In this document: positions 1 through 9,195 of the stretch, in pieces
Position numbering within the stretch: position 1 is the stretch's first letter
Layout of the letters: every line of letters starts with the position of its first letter
Source: Methylococcales bacterium
GTDB taxonomy: Bacteria > Pseudomonadota > Gammaproteobacteria > Methylococcales > Methylomonadaceae
Assembly (NCBI GenBank): GCA_028712795.1
Contig: JAQTPT010000029.1
Location: 1 to 47,833, forward strand
Length of the DNA stretch: 47,833 nt
Direction of reading: 5' to 3'
Notes under the pieces: generated by a model
Told to the model about the DNA's origin: nothing
Databases searched by the model: none
Seen by the model: the letters and a program-made list of their open reading frames with translations, nothing else
Made by a program: the position numbers and the translations under genes

Positions 1-125
1 ACGATTACGTTTATGATCGCGTGTCTGGGCGATTCGAACTTCCCTCTTTGGCAGATTTAATTACTCAAAAAGCGCAAACCTTGCAGGTTTGATGTTGGTT
101 TTCCCCTGGAATTTAAAGTAGATAC
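1..125. repeat. 125-bp direct repeat, copy 1
   Basis: Identical over 125 bases to 28433-28557. Both copies contain the end of an open frame that stops at TGA (bases 90-92 here). The identity stops at base 125/28557, after GTAGATAC; the next base is C here and G there. From base 126 the sequence is internal hsdM coding sequence. I do not recognise the repeat. It may be the edge of a longer mobile element cut off by the window start. Confidence 0.9.
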
Positions 126-1586
126 CTCGCTTCCTTAAAAAGCACCGGCAAAGGCGCGGTGATTCTGCCGCATGGCGTTTTGTTCCGTGGTGGAGCCGAA
201 GGGGTGATCCGTAAGCGTATTCTGCAACAAGGCGTCATCAAAGGGATTATTGGTCTGCCTGCCAATTTGTTTTACGGCACCGGTATTCCCGCCTGTATTA
301 TTGTGTTGGATAAAGAACACGCCGCTGCCCGCAAAGGCCTGTTTATGATCGACGCCAGCAAGGGTTATATTAAAGACGGCAACAAAAACCGCCTGCGTGC
401 CCAGGATATTCATAAAATTGTCGACACCTTTAACAAGCAAATAGAAACGGCCAAATATGCCCGCTTGGTTCCCTTGGCGGAGATTGAAACCAACGACTTT
501 AACCTTAACCTGCCGCGCTACATTGACAGTAGTGACGCAGAAGACTTGCAGGACATCGCCGCTCACCTTAAAGGCGGCATACCCAATCGTGATATTGACG
601 GGCTTGACGCTTACTGGCAGGTATTTCCTGCCGTGCGTCGAGAGCTGTTTATCGATGGTGACCGTACTGGTTACAGTTTGCTCAAAGTTGATGCAGCACA
701 AATCAAAACCGCTATCTTTGCACACCCGGAATTTACCGCCTTTAACCGGCAAGTCACCCAACTGTTCGCGGATTGGAAGGCAAGCAACACGCCATTGCTA
801 ACCGGTATTCAGCCCGGTGATCGTCCCAAGGCGCTAATCGATGCCTTATCGGAAAACCTCTTGGAAACTTTCCGCACTGTACCGCTCATTGATGCTTATG
901 ATGTCTATCAACATCTACTGGATTATTGGAATGAGACCATGCAGGATGATGTTTATCAATTAAGCCATGAAGGCTGGCAAGCGGTTTTGGACGGCAAAGC
1001 CAATACGGATTTAATCCCTGCACAATTGCTTGTTGCCCGTTATTTTAGTGCAGAACGGCAAGCCATCGAACAAATGGAAGCCGACCGTGAAGCCATCAGC
1101 CGCCAGATGGAAGAGATGGACGAAGAGCAGGGTGGCGAGGATGGTTTGCTGGCCGAAGGCAAAACCGACAAAGGCAAACTCAGTGCCAAAAGCGTCAAAG
1201 ATCGGCTGAAAACTATCAAGAACGACAAAGAAGCCGCTGAAGAACAGGCGGCTTTGGAAGCCTATCTGGCACTGATTGAACAAGAATCAGCCGCCGCTAA
1301 AAAAGTAAAGGAAGCCCAAAAAGCCCTGGATGCCCAAGTTATCCGCAAATACGCTCAACTCAGCGAGGCCGAAATTAAAACGCTGGTGGTGGATGATAAA
1401 TGGCTGGCCGCACTGGCTACCAGCGTGCAAAGCGAATTGGATCGGGTCAGTCAGGCGTTAACCGGACGCATCAAACAACTCGCTGAACGCTACGCCACAC
1501 CGTTGCCAAAATTGACCGAAGAACTGGAAAACCTTGCCAGTCGAGTCGATGAGCATCTAAAAAAGATGGGTTTTGTATGGAACTGA
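126..1586 (+). pseudogene. hsdM: Type I restriction-modification DNA methyltransferase subunit, 5'-truncated
   Basis: HsdM methylates adenine in the recognition site and forms a complex with HsdS and HsdR. The frame from base 126 begins inside the catalytic domain, just before the conserved stretch AVILPHGVLFRGG, and continues through GIIGLPANLFYGTGIPACI, both typical of HsdM. The C-terminal half is long and charged (about residues 300-400 are probably coiled coil). The N-terminal region, the SAM-binding motif and the NPPF catalytic motif are missing, replaced by the 125-bp repeat. A GTG at 159 could start a shorter product, but it would lack the active site. The last 10 bases overlap the next gene, so the operon arrangement survives. 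I am confident of the family and of the truncation; whether the truncation is biological or an assembly join is open. Confidence 0.88.
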
Positions 1587-2578
1587 TGGCTACCGATGAC
1601 TACCAACAACTGCTAAAGCAAATTTCCGATACCTATACTCAAGGTCGCATACAAGCAGTCCAGGCCGTCAATGTTCAGATCACGGAAACCTATTGGCAAC
1701 TGGGCCAACAAATTGTCGAGTTTGAGCAGGGCGGCAAAATCAGGGCCGATTACGGCAAAGCACTGATTGGCAGTTTGGCCAAAGATTTGAGTTTACGGCA
1801 CGGCAAGGGCTTTAGCCGCAGCAATCTGGTGTACATACGCTTGCTTTACCTGCGTTACCCAATAAGTCAGAAGCCTTCTCACCAATTGAGCTGGTCACAT
1901 TATGTTGAACTGCTCAAGCTTGATGACGAACTGGAACGCAGTTTTTACGAGCAACAAGCGATTGCCGAACACTGGTCAGTGCCGGAACTCAAACGGCAAA
2001 AAGCGGCCTCACTGTTTCTGCGTCTGGCGGCGGGTAAAGACAAAGCCAATATTTTACAATTTGCCGCACAAGGCCGGATCGTTGCACAACCCGCCGACCT
2101 GCTGCGTGAACCTTATGTGTTCGAGTTTCTAAAAATCCCCGAACCCTGGCAGGTTTCCGAAAACCATCTGGAAACCGTACTCTGCAACCACTTGCAACAA
2201 TTTCTATTGGAATTAGGCAAAGGCTTTACCTTCGTCGGACGGCAATACTGCATCACGCTCAATAACACCCATTACAAAGTTGATTTGGTTTTTTACCATC
2301 GCATCCTGCGTTGTTTTGTACTGATCGACCTGAAGATCAATGAAGTGCAACACCATGATATTGGCCAGATGAATATGTATCTGGGCTACTTCGCCAGCGA
2401 GGAAAACATCGAAGGCGACAACCCGCCTATCGGCATTATCCTCACCAAAAACAAGGACGAACTGCTTGTGGAATACGCTACCTATCAAAATGAACAGCCA
2501 GCTTTTCGTGCAGAAATACCAGCTCTATCTACCGGATCGCGAAGAGCTGCGCAAAGAACTGGAATTAAGTTTGCGTGA
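1577..2578 (+). CDS. YhcG/DUF1016-type PD-(D/E)XK nuclease-domain protein, frameshifted near its C-terminus
   Basis: The N-terminal half has the DUF1016 helical domain (ITETYWQLGQQIVEFEQGG, then GKGFSRSNLVYIRLLY). The C-terminal half has the YhcG nuclease fold, with GRQYCITLNNTHYKVDLVFYH followed by LIDLKINE, where D-x(n)-D-L-K looks like the active site. Such genes are common next to hsdM and hsdS, and their role in the complex is not settled. The last ~30 residues here do not resemble the family. One frame over, the DNA encodes a typical ending (MNSQLFVQKYQLYLPDREEL...) up to a TAA at 2595-2597. Removing one A from the A4 run at 2487-2490 would join the frames. The repaired gene would overlap the hsdS start at 2590, the normal operon arrangement, so this is a recent +1 lesion or a sequencing error. 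The nuclease motifs lie upstream of the shift. Confidence 0.82.
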   Translation: MELMATDDYQQLLKQISDTYTQGRIQAVQAVNVQITETYWQLGQQIVEFEQGGKIRADYGKALIGSLAKDLSLRHGKGFSRSNLVYIRLLYLRYPISQKPSHQLSWSHYVELLKLDDELERSFYEQQAIAEHWSVPELKRQKAASLFLRLAAGKDKANILQFAAQGRIVAQPADLLREPYVFEFLKIPEPWQVSENHLETVLCNHLQQFLLELGKGFTFVGRQYCITLNNTHYKVDLVFYHRILRCFVLIDLKINEVQHHDIGQMNMYLGYFASEENIEGDNPPIGIILTKNKDELLVEYATYQNEQPAFRAEIPALSTGSRRAAQRTGIKFA

Positions 2579-2589
2579 GGTTGAAGTAA

Positions 2590-3939
2590 ATGAATAAGGG
2601 ACAGTTGGTCGTTGAAGAATTGAGTGCCAAGTATCAAATGGCTGCTAATAATAGCGGATTGCGGAAAGGCTATAAGCAGACTGAGGTGGGAGTGATTCCT
2701 GATGATTGGGAAGTTCGAAATCTCGGAACTGCAATAGATAAGCTTGAAACCGGTGTCAGTGTTAATTCAGTTGATGAGTCTCAGAGAGTGTATGCCCATG
2801 AGCAATCAATATTAAAAACTTCAGCCGTTGCCAATGGTCAGTTTTATGCTCATGAAGCTAAGAAAATTGCGCCGCGTGATATTGCTCGCGCAAAACTTAA
2901 TCCCCGAGCTGATACAATTATCATAAGCCGAATGAACACTCCAGACTTAGTAGGCGAAAGCGGGTATGTAGAGATTGATAACGCTAATCTATTTTTGCCA
3001 GACCGACTTTGGATGACTAGAATTCGTCAGGGAAGTGACATCTGCGTTAAGTGGCTTTCTTATCTACTTGTCACTGAAAGGTACAAGCGTAAAGTTAAAG
3101 AATCTGCTACCGGAACAAGTGGGAGTATGAAAAACATTTCGAAAGATGTTTTTCTATCACTACAGATCCCTTATCCAAGTGGAGAGGAGCAACGCGCCAT
3201 CGCCGCAGTGCTATCCGATGTCGATGCCCTGCTAGCCAAACTCGATCAACTCATCTCCAAGAAGCGCGACCTCAAACTGGCCGCCATGCAACAACTACTC
3301 ACCGGCCAGACTCGTTTGCAGGGGTTTAGGGAGGCGTGGGAAATTATGCCAATGAAGGTGTTAGGTAATACATATGGTGGACTTACGGGAAAAACGAAAG
3401 TTGATTTTGGTCAAGGAGATGCTCGCTATATTCCTTTCATGAACGTGATGACGTACACCATTATTGATCCGAGTTGGCTTGAACATGTAGATGTTGAATC
3501 TGATGAAGCTCAAAACCTTACAAAGAAAGGCGACCTATTCTTCAACGGTTCATCGGAAACTCCCGAAGAAGTAGGGTTTTGTGCTGTCTTACTGGAGGAT
3601 ATTCCTAATCTTTACTTAAATAGCTTTTGTTTTGGATTCCGTTTCAAGGCTGATGCAAAAGTAAACGGGTTATTCTTTGCGTATTGGTTTAGGAGCAAAG
3701 AAGGTCGCAAAGCTATGGCCGTGTTGGCGCAAGGTGCTACCCGCTACAATATTGCAAAGAGCGCATTTATGAGACTCGAAATCTCACAGCCTTTACAGGA
3801 AGAGCAAACAGCCATCGCCACCATCCTTTCCGACATGGACGCCGAAATCACCGGACTTGAAACCCGCCGCGACAAAACCAAAGACCTTAAGCAAGGCATG
3901 ATGCAGGAACTACTGACCGGCAGGATTCGCTTAATTTAA
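2590..3939 (+). CDS. hsdS: Type I restriction enzyme specificity subunit
   Basis: HsdS chooses the DNA target for the methylase and restriction subunits. The 449-residue protein has the standard two-repeat layout: a target-recognition domain (about 30-200), a conserved helical spacer starting EEQRAIAAVLSDVDALLAKL and ending MQQLLTGQTRL, a second recognition domain (about 250-390), and a second helical spacer starting EEQTAIATILSDMDAEI and ending MQELLTGRIRLI. Both halves are intact and of normal length. The recognition domains have more A+T-rich codons than the spacers, as expected where they are exchanged by recombination. The target cannot be read from sequence. With hsdM and hsdR both damaged it probably has no working partners encoded here, though it could serve a methylase encoded elsewhere. 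Confidence 0.93.
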   Translation: MNKGQLVVEELSAKYQMAANNSGLRKGYKQTEVGVIPDDWEVRNLGTAIDKLETGVSVNSVDESQRVYAHEQSILKTSAVANGQFYAHEAKKIAPRDIARAKLNPRADTIIISRMNTPDLVGESGYVEIDNANLFLPDRLWMTRIRQGSDICVKWLSYLLVTERYKRKVKESATGTSGSMKNISKDVFLSLQIPYPSGEEQRAIAAVLSDVDALLAKLDQLISKKRDLKLAAMQQLLTGQTRLQGFREAWEIMPMKVLGNTYGGLTGKTKVDFGQGDARYIPFMNVMTYTIIDPSWLEHVDVESDEAQNLTKKGDLFFNGSSETPEEVGFCAVLLEDIPNLYLNSFCFGFRFKADAKVNGLFFAYWFRSKEGRKAMAVLAQGATRYNIAKSAFMRLEISQPLQEEQTAIATILSDMDAEITGLETRRDKTKDLKQGMMQELLTGRIRLI

Positions 3940-3954
3940 CACGGGAGCGTTAAG

Positions 3955-3988
3955 AACTAAAATAGCGGCTTACGCTATTTTAGTTTTC
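3955..3988 (+). terminator. Rho-independent terminator after hsdS
   Basis: A perfect 13-bp inverted repeat (AACTAAAATAGCG, loop GCTTA, CGCTATTTTAGTT) is followed by more T residues, 15 bases after the hsdS stop codon. It separates hsdS from the RAYT and hsdR part of the locus. The stem is A+T-rich, so strength is uncertain. Confidence 0.65.
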
Positions 3989-4081
3989 TCGTAATATCTA
4001 AAATAAGGCAGGGTTCGCTTGGTATGAAGCAACTAAAACCGCACATTTGTTATTTCATGAATTATTGAACGAGGCACAAAA

Positions 4082-4264
4082 ATGACGGCGCTATCACCAC
4101 AAATAAAAGTTATGTGGGCAACACTAAAAAAGGTCGCGGAAGATACCTTGGAACGTAAACGGCGCTTGGGCGAATATGCGGTCATTTGGCAAGATGGCAA
4201 GCCGGTTGCCATTGGTGACGATGCACCTTTTTATCTGGAAAAGATAGAAACCAAGCCAGAATGA
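4082..4264 (+). CDS. Small hypothetical protein preceding the RAYT gene
   Basis: A 60-residue frame starts at an ATG 13 bases after a GAGG-like ribosome-binding sequence, and its stop overlaps the next start (ATGA at 4261). The N-terminal half is a basic amphipathic helix (KVMWATLKKVAEDTLERKRR) and the C-terminal half is short and acidic. I do not recognise a family. The four-base overlap suggests co-translation with the transposase, but it could be an ordinary accessory gene of the restriction locus. Confidence 0.5.
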   Translation: MTALSPQIKVMWATLKKVAEDTLERKRRLGEYAVIWQDGKPVAIGDDAPFYLEKIETKPE

Positions 4265-4983
4265 CTGAAAAAGACAAGAACCCCGGGAGCGCCAAGCCCC
4301 AGCTTGGCAGTCAATCAGACTACGCCGAACCGGGGCTCAGCACTCCCGGGATTAGCGCTTCCGGAAGTAACGCTCCCAGTCATAGCAATCCCAGTCATCA
4401 TGGTTGGTATAGTCGGGGGTATTTGCCACATTTGGATGTACCGGATGTTTTGCAATTTATTACCTTTCGTCTTGCTGATTCTTTACCGCAAGCAATACTT
4501 AAACAATTGGAGCAAGAGCTTTTGCAAGTGCCGGTTTCAATCCGTGAACGTGAATGGCGCAAGAAAATTGAGCATTGGCTGGATGCGGGATTGGGTTGCT
4601 GTGCCTTGCGTCACCCCATCGTGGCCGAGCTTATGCAGGAAACCTTACAGAAATTTGATGGTGAACGTTATCGTTTAATAGCTTGGTGTGTTATGCCTAA
4701 TCATGTTCATGTGTTAATTGAACCTATTTTTAGTCTGCCGAAAATACTGCAATCGTGGAAGTCATTTACTGGCCGCTGGGCAATAGCGAATAATGCCGAA
4801 CTGGGACTCGGCATTCCCGGCAGACAATTTTGGATGCGCGAATATTGGGATCGTTATATTCGTGATGAAGCGCATTTTTACAGTACGATCAATTATATTC
4901 ACAATAATCCTGTAAAGGCCAAGCTTTGTGCTGATGCCACTGATTGGCCTTGGTCCAGTGCTTATATTGGCTATAATGACTGA
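4261..4983 (+). CDS. REP-associated tyrosine transposase (RAYT)
   Basis: RAYTs are single-copy relatives of IS200/IS605 transposases that act on REP hairpins. The family is recognised by the fold start GYLPHLDVPDVLQFITFRLAD, the HUH metal motif in WCVMPNHVHVLIEP and the C-terminal signature YIHNNPVKAKL followed by DWPWSSA. Tyrosines in REYWDRYI are candidates for the nucleophile. The first ~45 residues are not transposase: they are the translation of a complete REP hairpin (4282-4350), giving a low-complexity Ser/Pro/Gly segment. A half-REP also seems to lie in frame near 4795-4822 (residues AELGLGIPG). A second full REP follows the stop. The domain is of normal length and could be active. 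The gene interrupts the hsdS-hsdR order. Confidence 0.9.
   Translation: MTEKDKNPGSAKPQLGSQSDYAEPGLSTPGISASGSNAPSHSNPSHHGWYSRGYLPHLDVPDVLQFITFRLADSLPQAILKQLEQELLQVPVSIREREWRKKIEHWLDAGLGCCALRHPIVAELMQETLQKFDGERYRLIAWCVMPNHVHVLIEPIFSLPKILQSWKSFTGRWAIANNAELGLGIPGRQFWMREYWDRYIRDEAHFYSTINYIHNNPVKAKLCADATDWPWSSAYIGYND
4282..4350. repeat. REP hairpin inside the RAYT reading frame
   Basis: Imperfect inverted repeat with arms CCCGGGAGCGCC...AGCTTGGC and GCCGAAC...CACTCCCGGG. It is closely matched by 4991-5059, so the RAYT core is bracketed by the pair. This copy lies inside the coding frame, directly after the start codon region. Confidence 0.85.
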
Positions 4984-4990
4984 AATAGGA

Positions 4991-5059
4991 ACCGGGAACG
5001 CCAAGCCCCAGCTTGGCACTCAATCAAACTACGCCGAGCTGGGGCTCAGCGCTCCCGGT
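4991..5059. repeat. REP hairpin downstream of RAYT
   Basis: Arms ACCGGGAACGCCAAGCC and GGCTCAGCGCTCCCGGT surround a central AGCTTGGC/GCCGAGCT pairing. It is the same element as 4282-4350 with a few differences. It begins 7 bases after the RAYT stop and ends 20 bases before the hsdR start codon, so it may also act on the hsdR transcript. Confidence 0.85.
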
Positions 5060-5079
5060 AGCAACTACCTGGAATTAAC

Positions 5080-8000
5080 ATGAGCAACGTCGGCCAAATA
5101 GAAAAACTAACCCAGGCCCGTGTGGTTAAGCTGTTCTGCGAGTCATTGGGTTACGAATATCTGGGTAACTGGATAGACCGGACGGGTAATCGCAATATTG
5201 AATCTGATTTGCTGCGCAGTTTTTTGAACAAGCAGGGTTATGAGGAAAACCTGATTAGCCGCGCCCTGCATTTGTTTGACAAAGCTGCCGGTGATACCAG
5301 CAAAAGTCTGTTTGATCGCAACAAGGCCGTCTACGAATTGCTGCGCTACGGCGTTAAAGTCAAGCCGGAGGTGGGTGAAAATACCCAAACCGTGTGGCTG
5401 ATCGACTGGAAGTAGCCATTGAACAATCACTTTGGCATTGCCGAAGAAGTGACGGTAAAAGCAGCGGACGCCAAGGCCAATAGCAAGCGGCCGGACGTGG
5501 TGCTGTATGTCAATGGCATTGCGCTGGGGGTGTTGGAGTTGAAGCGTTCCACGGTTTCGGTAGCCGAAGGCATACGCCAGAATCTGGACAACCAGAAACC
5601 GGTTTTTATCGAGCCTTTTTTCTCCACTACGCAGTTATTGATGGCGGGCAACGACACAGAGGGCTTACGCTACGGCAGTATCGACACCAAGGAAAAGTAT
5701 TACCTGACCTGGAAGGAAGACAGCTCCATCGACAATCTGCTGGATCGGCACCTGATCCAGCTATGCAATAAAACCCGCTTTCTGGAGCTGATCCACGACT
5801 TCATCGTCTTCGATGCCGGAATTAAAAAACTGTGCCGCCACAACCAGTATTTTGGCGTGCGCGCCGCCCAGGACTTTGTGCGCCGCCGTGAGGGCGGCAT
5901 CATCTGGCACACCCAGGGCAGCGGCAAATCATTGACCATGGTCTGGCTGACCAAATGGATACGCGAGCACCGCCCCGATGCACGCGTGCTGATCATTACC
6001 GACCGCACCGAGCTGGACGAGCAGATTGAGAAGGTGTTTCTGGGGGTGAATGAACACATTTACCGCACCCAAAGCGGCGCGGATTTAATCGCCAGGCTGA
6101 ATGCCCCGGCACCGTGGCTGCTGTGTTCCCTGATCCACAAGTTCGGCGGCAAGGAAGACGGCGAGGATGCCGGGAACATAGCCGCCTATCTCGAAGAGGT
6201 TAAGAAATCGCTGCCTGTCGGTTTTAATGCCAAGGGCGACTTGACCGTCTTCGTCGATGAGTGCCATCGCACCCAGTCCGGCGAATTGCACAAGGCGATG
6301 AAAGCGATCCTGCCCAATGCGCTGTTTATCGGCTTTACCGGTACGCCGCTGCTGAAGGCAGACAAACAGCGCAGCATCGAGGTGTTTGGCCGCTACATCC
6401 ATACCTACAAATTCGACGAAGCGGTTAAAGATGGCGTGGTGCTGGATTTGCGCTATGAAGCGCGCGACATTGACCAGAGCATCACCTCACAGACCAAGAT
6501 CGATCAATGGTTTGAGGCCAAAACCAAAGGCCTGAACGATCTGGCGAAGGCGCAGCTCAAGCAGAAATGGGGCACGATGCAGCGCGTGCTGTCCAGTCAG
6601 TCGCGGCTGGAAAAGATTGTCGCCGATATATTAATGGATATGGCGACTCGCGACCGGCTGCAAAGCGGACGCGGCAATGCCATGCTGGTTACCAGCAGCA
6701 TCTTTGAGGCCTGCAAATGTTATGAGTTATTCGCCAAGACCGATTTGGCCGACAAATGCGCGATTATCACCTCTTATCGCCCGTCACCAGCGGACATCAA
6801 GGGAGAGGCCTCCGGCGAGGGCCTAACCGAGAAACTGCGGCAATATGAAATTTACAACACCATGCTGAACGGCCAGGAGCCGGAGGCCTTTGAGAAGGCG
6901 GTAAAAAAGAAATTCATTGATGAACCGGGTCAAATGAAGCTGCTGATTGTAGTGGACAAACTGCTGACCGGTTTTGATGCACCGCCTGCCACCTATCTCT
7001 ACATCGACAAGAAAATGCGCGACCATGCCCTGTTTCAGGCGATTTGCCGCATCAACCGGCTGGATGGTGACGATAAGGAATACGGTTATATCATCGACTA
7101 TCAAGACCTGTTCAATAGCCTGGAGAATTCCATCCACGACTACACTGCGGGCGCACTGGATGGTTACGACAAGGCGGATGTCGCCGGATTATTGGAAGAT
7201 CGCCTCGGTAAGGCTCGGGAGCATCTGGAACAAGCCTGGGAAACCATCAGGGCCTTATGCGAACCGGTCGAAGCGCCGAAAGATACGGTGGCCTACTTAC
7301 GCTACTTTTGCGGCCAGGATACCGGTGACAAGAGCGCATTGAAAGAACGGGAGGCCAAGCGACTGGCGCTGTACAAGCATACGGTAGCTTTCATCCGCGC
7401 TTATGCCAGTCTGGCTAACGAACTGGAACAGGCGGGTTATAAGCCAGCAGAGATTGCCAAGCTGAAAGCCGATGTCGATCACTACGAGAAAGTACGTAAC
7501 GAGGTCAAACTGGCCAGCGGCGATTACATCGACCTGAAAATGTATGAGCCCGCCATGCGCCACCTGATCGATACTTACATCCGCGCCGAGGAAAGCGAAA
7601 AGATTTCCGCATTTGATGACATGACACTGATCCAGATGATCGTTGAGCGCGGCACGGATGCTGTCGATGCACTGCCCAAAGACATTCGCAATAGTAAAGA
7701 AGCCGTCGCCGAAACCATTGAAAACAATGTCCGCAAGCTGATCATCGACGAGTCGCCGATTAATCCGAAGTATTACGAGAACATGTCGGAGTTGCTGGAT
7801 GCGCTGATTGAGCAACGCCGCAAGGGGGCGCTGGATTATCAGAAATATCTGGCTGAAGTGGTAGAGCTGGCGAAACAGGCGAAAAATCCACCGACCGATA
7901 CTTATCCCTCTGCTATCGATACAACAGCCAAACGGGCGCTGTTTGACAATCTTGACAGAAACGAGGCGTTAAGCAAAGCGGTCGATTACACGGTGCGCAC

Positions 8001-8133
8001 GACGTGCAAGGACGGCTGGCGCGGCCACAAGGTCAAGGAAAAGGAAGTCAAATATGCCGTGCGTTCGGTCTTGCAGGATGATGAACTGACGGAGCGCATC
8101 TTTGATCTGGTAAAAAATCAGCGTGAATACTGA
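5080..8133 (+). pseudogene. hsdR: Type I restriction enzyme R subunit, interrupted by an in-frame amber codon
   Basis: HsdR is the motor and nuclease of type I restriction. The frame from ATG 5080 reads SNVGQIEKLTQARVVKLFCE... to VWLIDWK, then meets TAG at 5413-5415 and continues in the same frame with PLNNHFGIAEEVTVK to 8133. Downstream are the nuclease site (D of RPDVVLYV, then E and K of LGVLELKR), Walker A (HTQGSGKS), the DECH box (VFVDECHRTQSG), motif III (GFTGTP) and a complete helicase and C-terminal region. Relatives read straight through this point, so one nonsense change (for example CAG to TAG) is enough to explain it. Without readthrough the products are a 111-residue N-terminal piece and perhaps a piece restarted downstream; TTG 5419 is a possible start without an obvious ribosome-binding site. 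The last 11 bases overlap the next gene. Confidence 0.88.
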
Positions 8134-8851
8134 AAGTCATCAGATCACCGTTAACCGCATTAAGGTTGACGTGGTCCGCAAGGACATCAAAAACCTGCAC
8201 TTGGGCGTTTATCCGCCAAATGGCCGGGTGCGGGTGGCGGCACCTTTAGCCGTGAGCGATGATGCAGTGCGTTTGGCAGTGGTTGGCAAACTGGGCTGGA
8301 TTAAGCGCCAACAGGCAAAATTTGCAGCCCAGCCGCGCCAATCCCAAAGGGAAATGGTCAGCGGTGAGAGCCACTATTTTTTAGGGCAGCGATACCGTCT
8401 CCGTATTATTGAACATCATGGTGCTGGCAAAGTAGTGCTTCGCAATAAGGCCACTTTGGAGCTTCACGTAAGACCGGAGACAACTACAGAACAACGCGAG
8501 CAGGTTCTGCAACAGTGGTATCGCGAGCAATTGAAACTATTGATTCCGCCATTGCTGGAAAAGTGGGGGCCGGTATTGGGTGTAGAGCCTGACGACTGGG
8601 GCGTCAAGAAGATGAAAACCAAGTGGGGTGCCTGCAACATTAAGGCACGCCGCATCTGGCTGAACCTCGAATTGGCAAAAAAGCCGGTTAATTGCCTGGA
8701 ATATATAGTTGTCCATGAGCTGGTGCATCTTTTGGAGCGGCACCACAATGACCGGTTTACGGCTTTGATGGATCAACATCTTTCGAATTGGCGTATTTAT
8801 CGGGATGAGCTGAATCAAGCCCCGCTGGGACATGAGAATTGGAGCTGTTAA
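8123..8851 (+). CDS. YgjP-type (DUF45) zinc metallopeptidase
   Basis: The 242-residue protein matches the YgjP/DUF45 family: an N-terminal beta-rich domain, the marker KMKTKWGACN near residues 163-172, and the zinc motif HELVH at 198-202 in VVHELVHLLERHHNDRF, where a later histidine gives the third ligand. Members often lie at the end of type I restriction operons, as here, where the gene overlaps hsdR by 11 bases; their substrate is unknown. No signal peptide or membrane segment is visible, so it is probably cytoplasmic. All key residues are present, in contrast to the damaged genes before it. Confidence 0.9.
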   Translation: MNTESHQITVNRIKVDVVRKDIKNLHLGVYPPNGRVRVAAPLAVSDDAVRLAVVGKLGWIKRQQAKFAAQPRQSQREMVSGESHYFLGQRYRLRIIEHHGAGKVVLRNKATLELHVRPETTTEQREQVLQQWYREQLKLLIPPLLEKWGPVLGVEPDDWGVKKMKTKWGACNIKARRIWLNLELAKKPVNCLEYIVVHELVHLLERHHNDRFTALMDQHLSNWRIYRDELNQAPLGHENWSC

Positions 8852-8968
8852 CCGTCAAAAGTTGATTAACTTGATCTGCGGCTGTTGGCGGATTGTGTTG
8901 AAAAAAGTCCTTTTTGGGAAGAATTCACTTTCCCTGAAATTATTTTTCTCTTTCAATTCTGCTGTGCT

Positions 8969-9100
8969 TTAAAAGTTTCCTCGTTTAATCACTTTCCTGG
9001 CTAACATACCCAACCAAACTTCAATTTGATTCATCCAAGACGCATGTTTTGGCGTATAGTGGAATACGATTCTTTTATCATCTTCTTCTGTCAAAATAAG
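8969..9100 (-). pseudogene. IS630-family transposase remnant (C-terminal end)
   Basis: The minus strand encodes LTEEDDKRIVFHYTPKHAS followed by WMNQIEVWLGMLARK and ends at TAA (bases 8971-8969). The sequence TPKHASWMNQIE is the conserved C-terminal part of the IS630 DDE domain. Only about 42 residues remain, with no N-terminal part and no terminal repeats that I can see. It fills most of the gap between the metallopeptidase gene and alr. The rest of that gap (8852-8968 and 9101-9195) shows nothing I recognise. Confidence 0.8.
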
Positions 9101-9195
9101 TAGTGTCCATTTTGTTTTTCAGCTTATTTTACAGGAGTATGATGCTTGAATATAGGTTACGAACTTCCGGTTTGTCGTAGTAGCCTCCCGCATTT

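Noticed and set aside
135..761. A 208-codon minus-strand frame at the window start
   Set aside because: It is antisense to hsdM, whose motifs are unmistakable; the antisense product resembles no family.
5413..5415. TAG as a programmed pyrrolysine-like codon
   Set aside because: Nothing in the window suggests amber decoding, and HsdR has no known need for it; a nonsense mutation is simpler.
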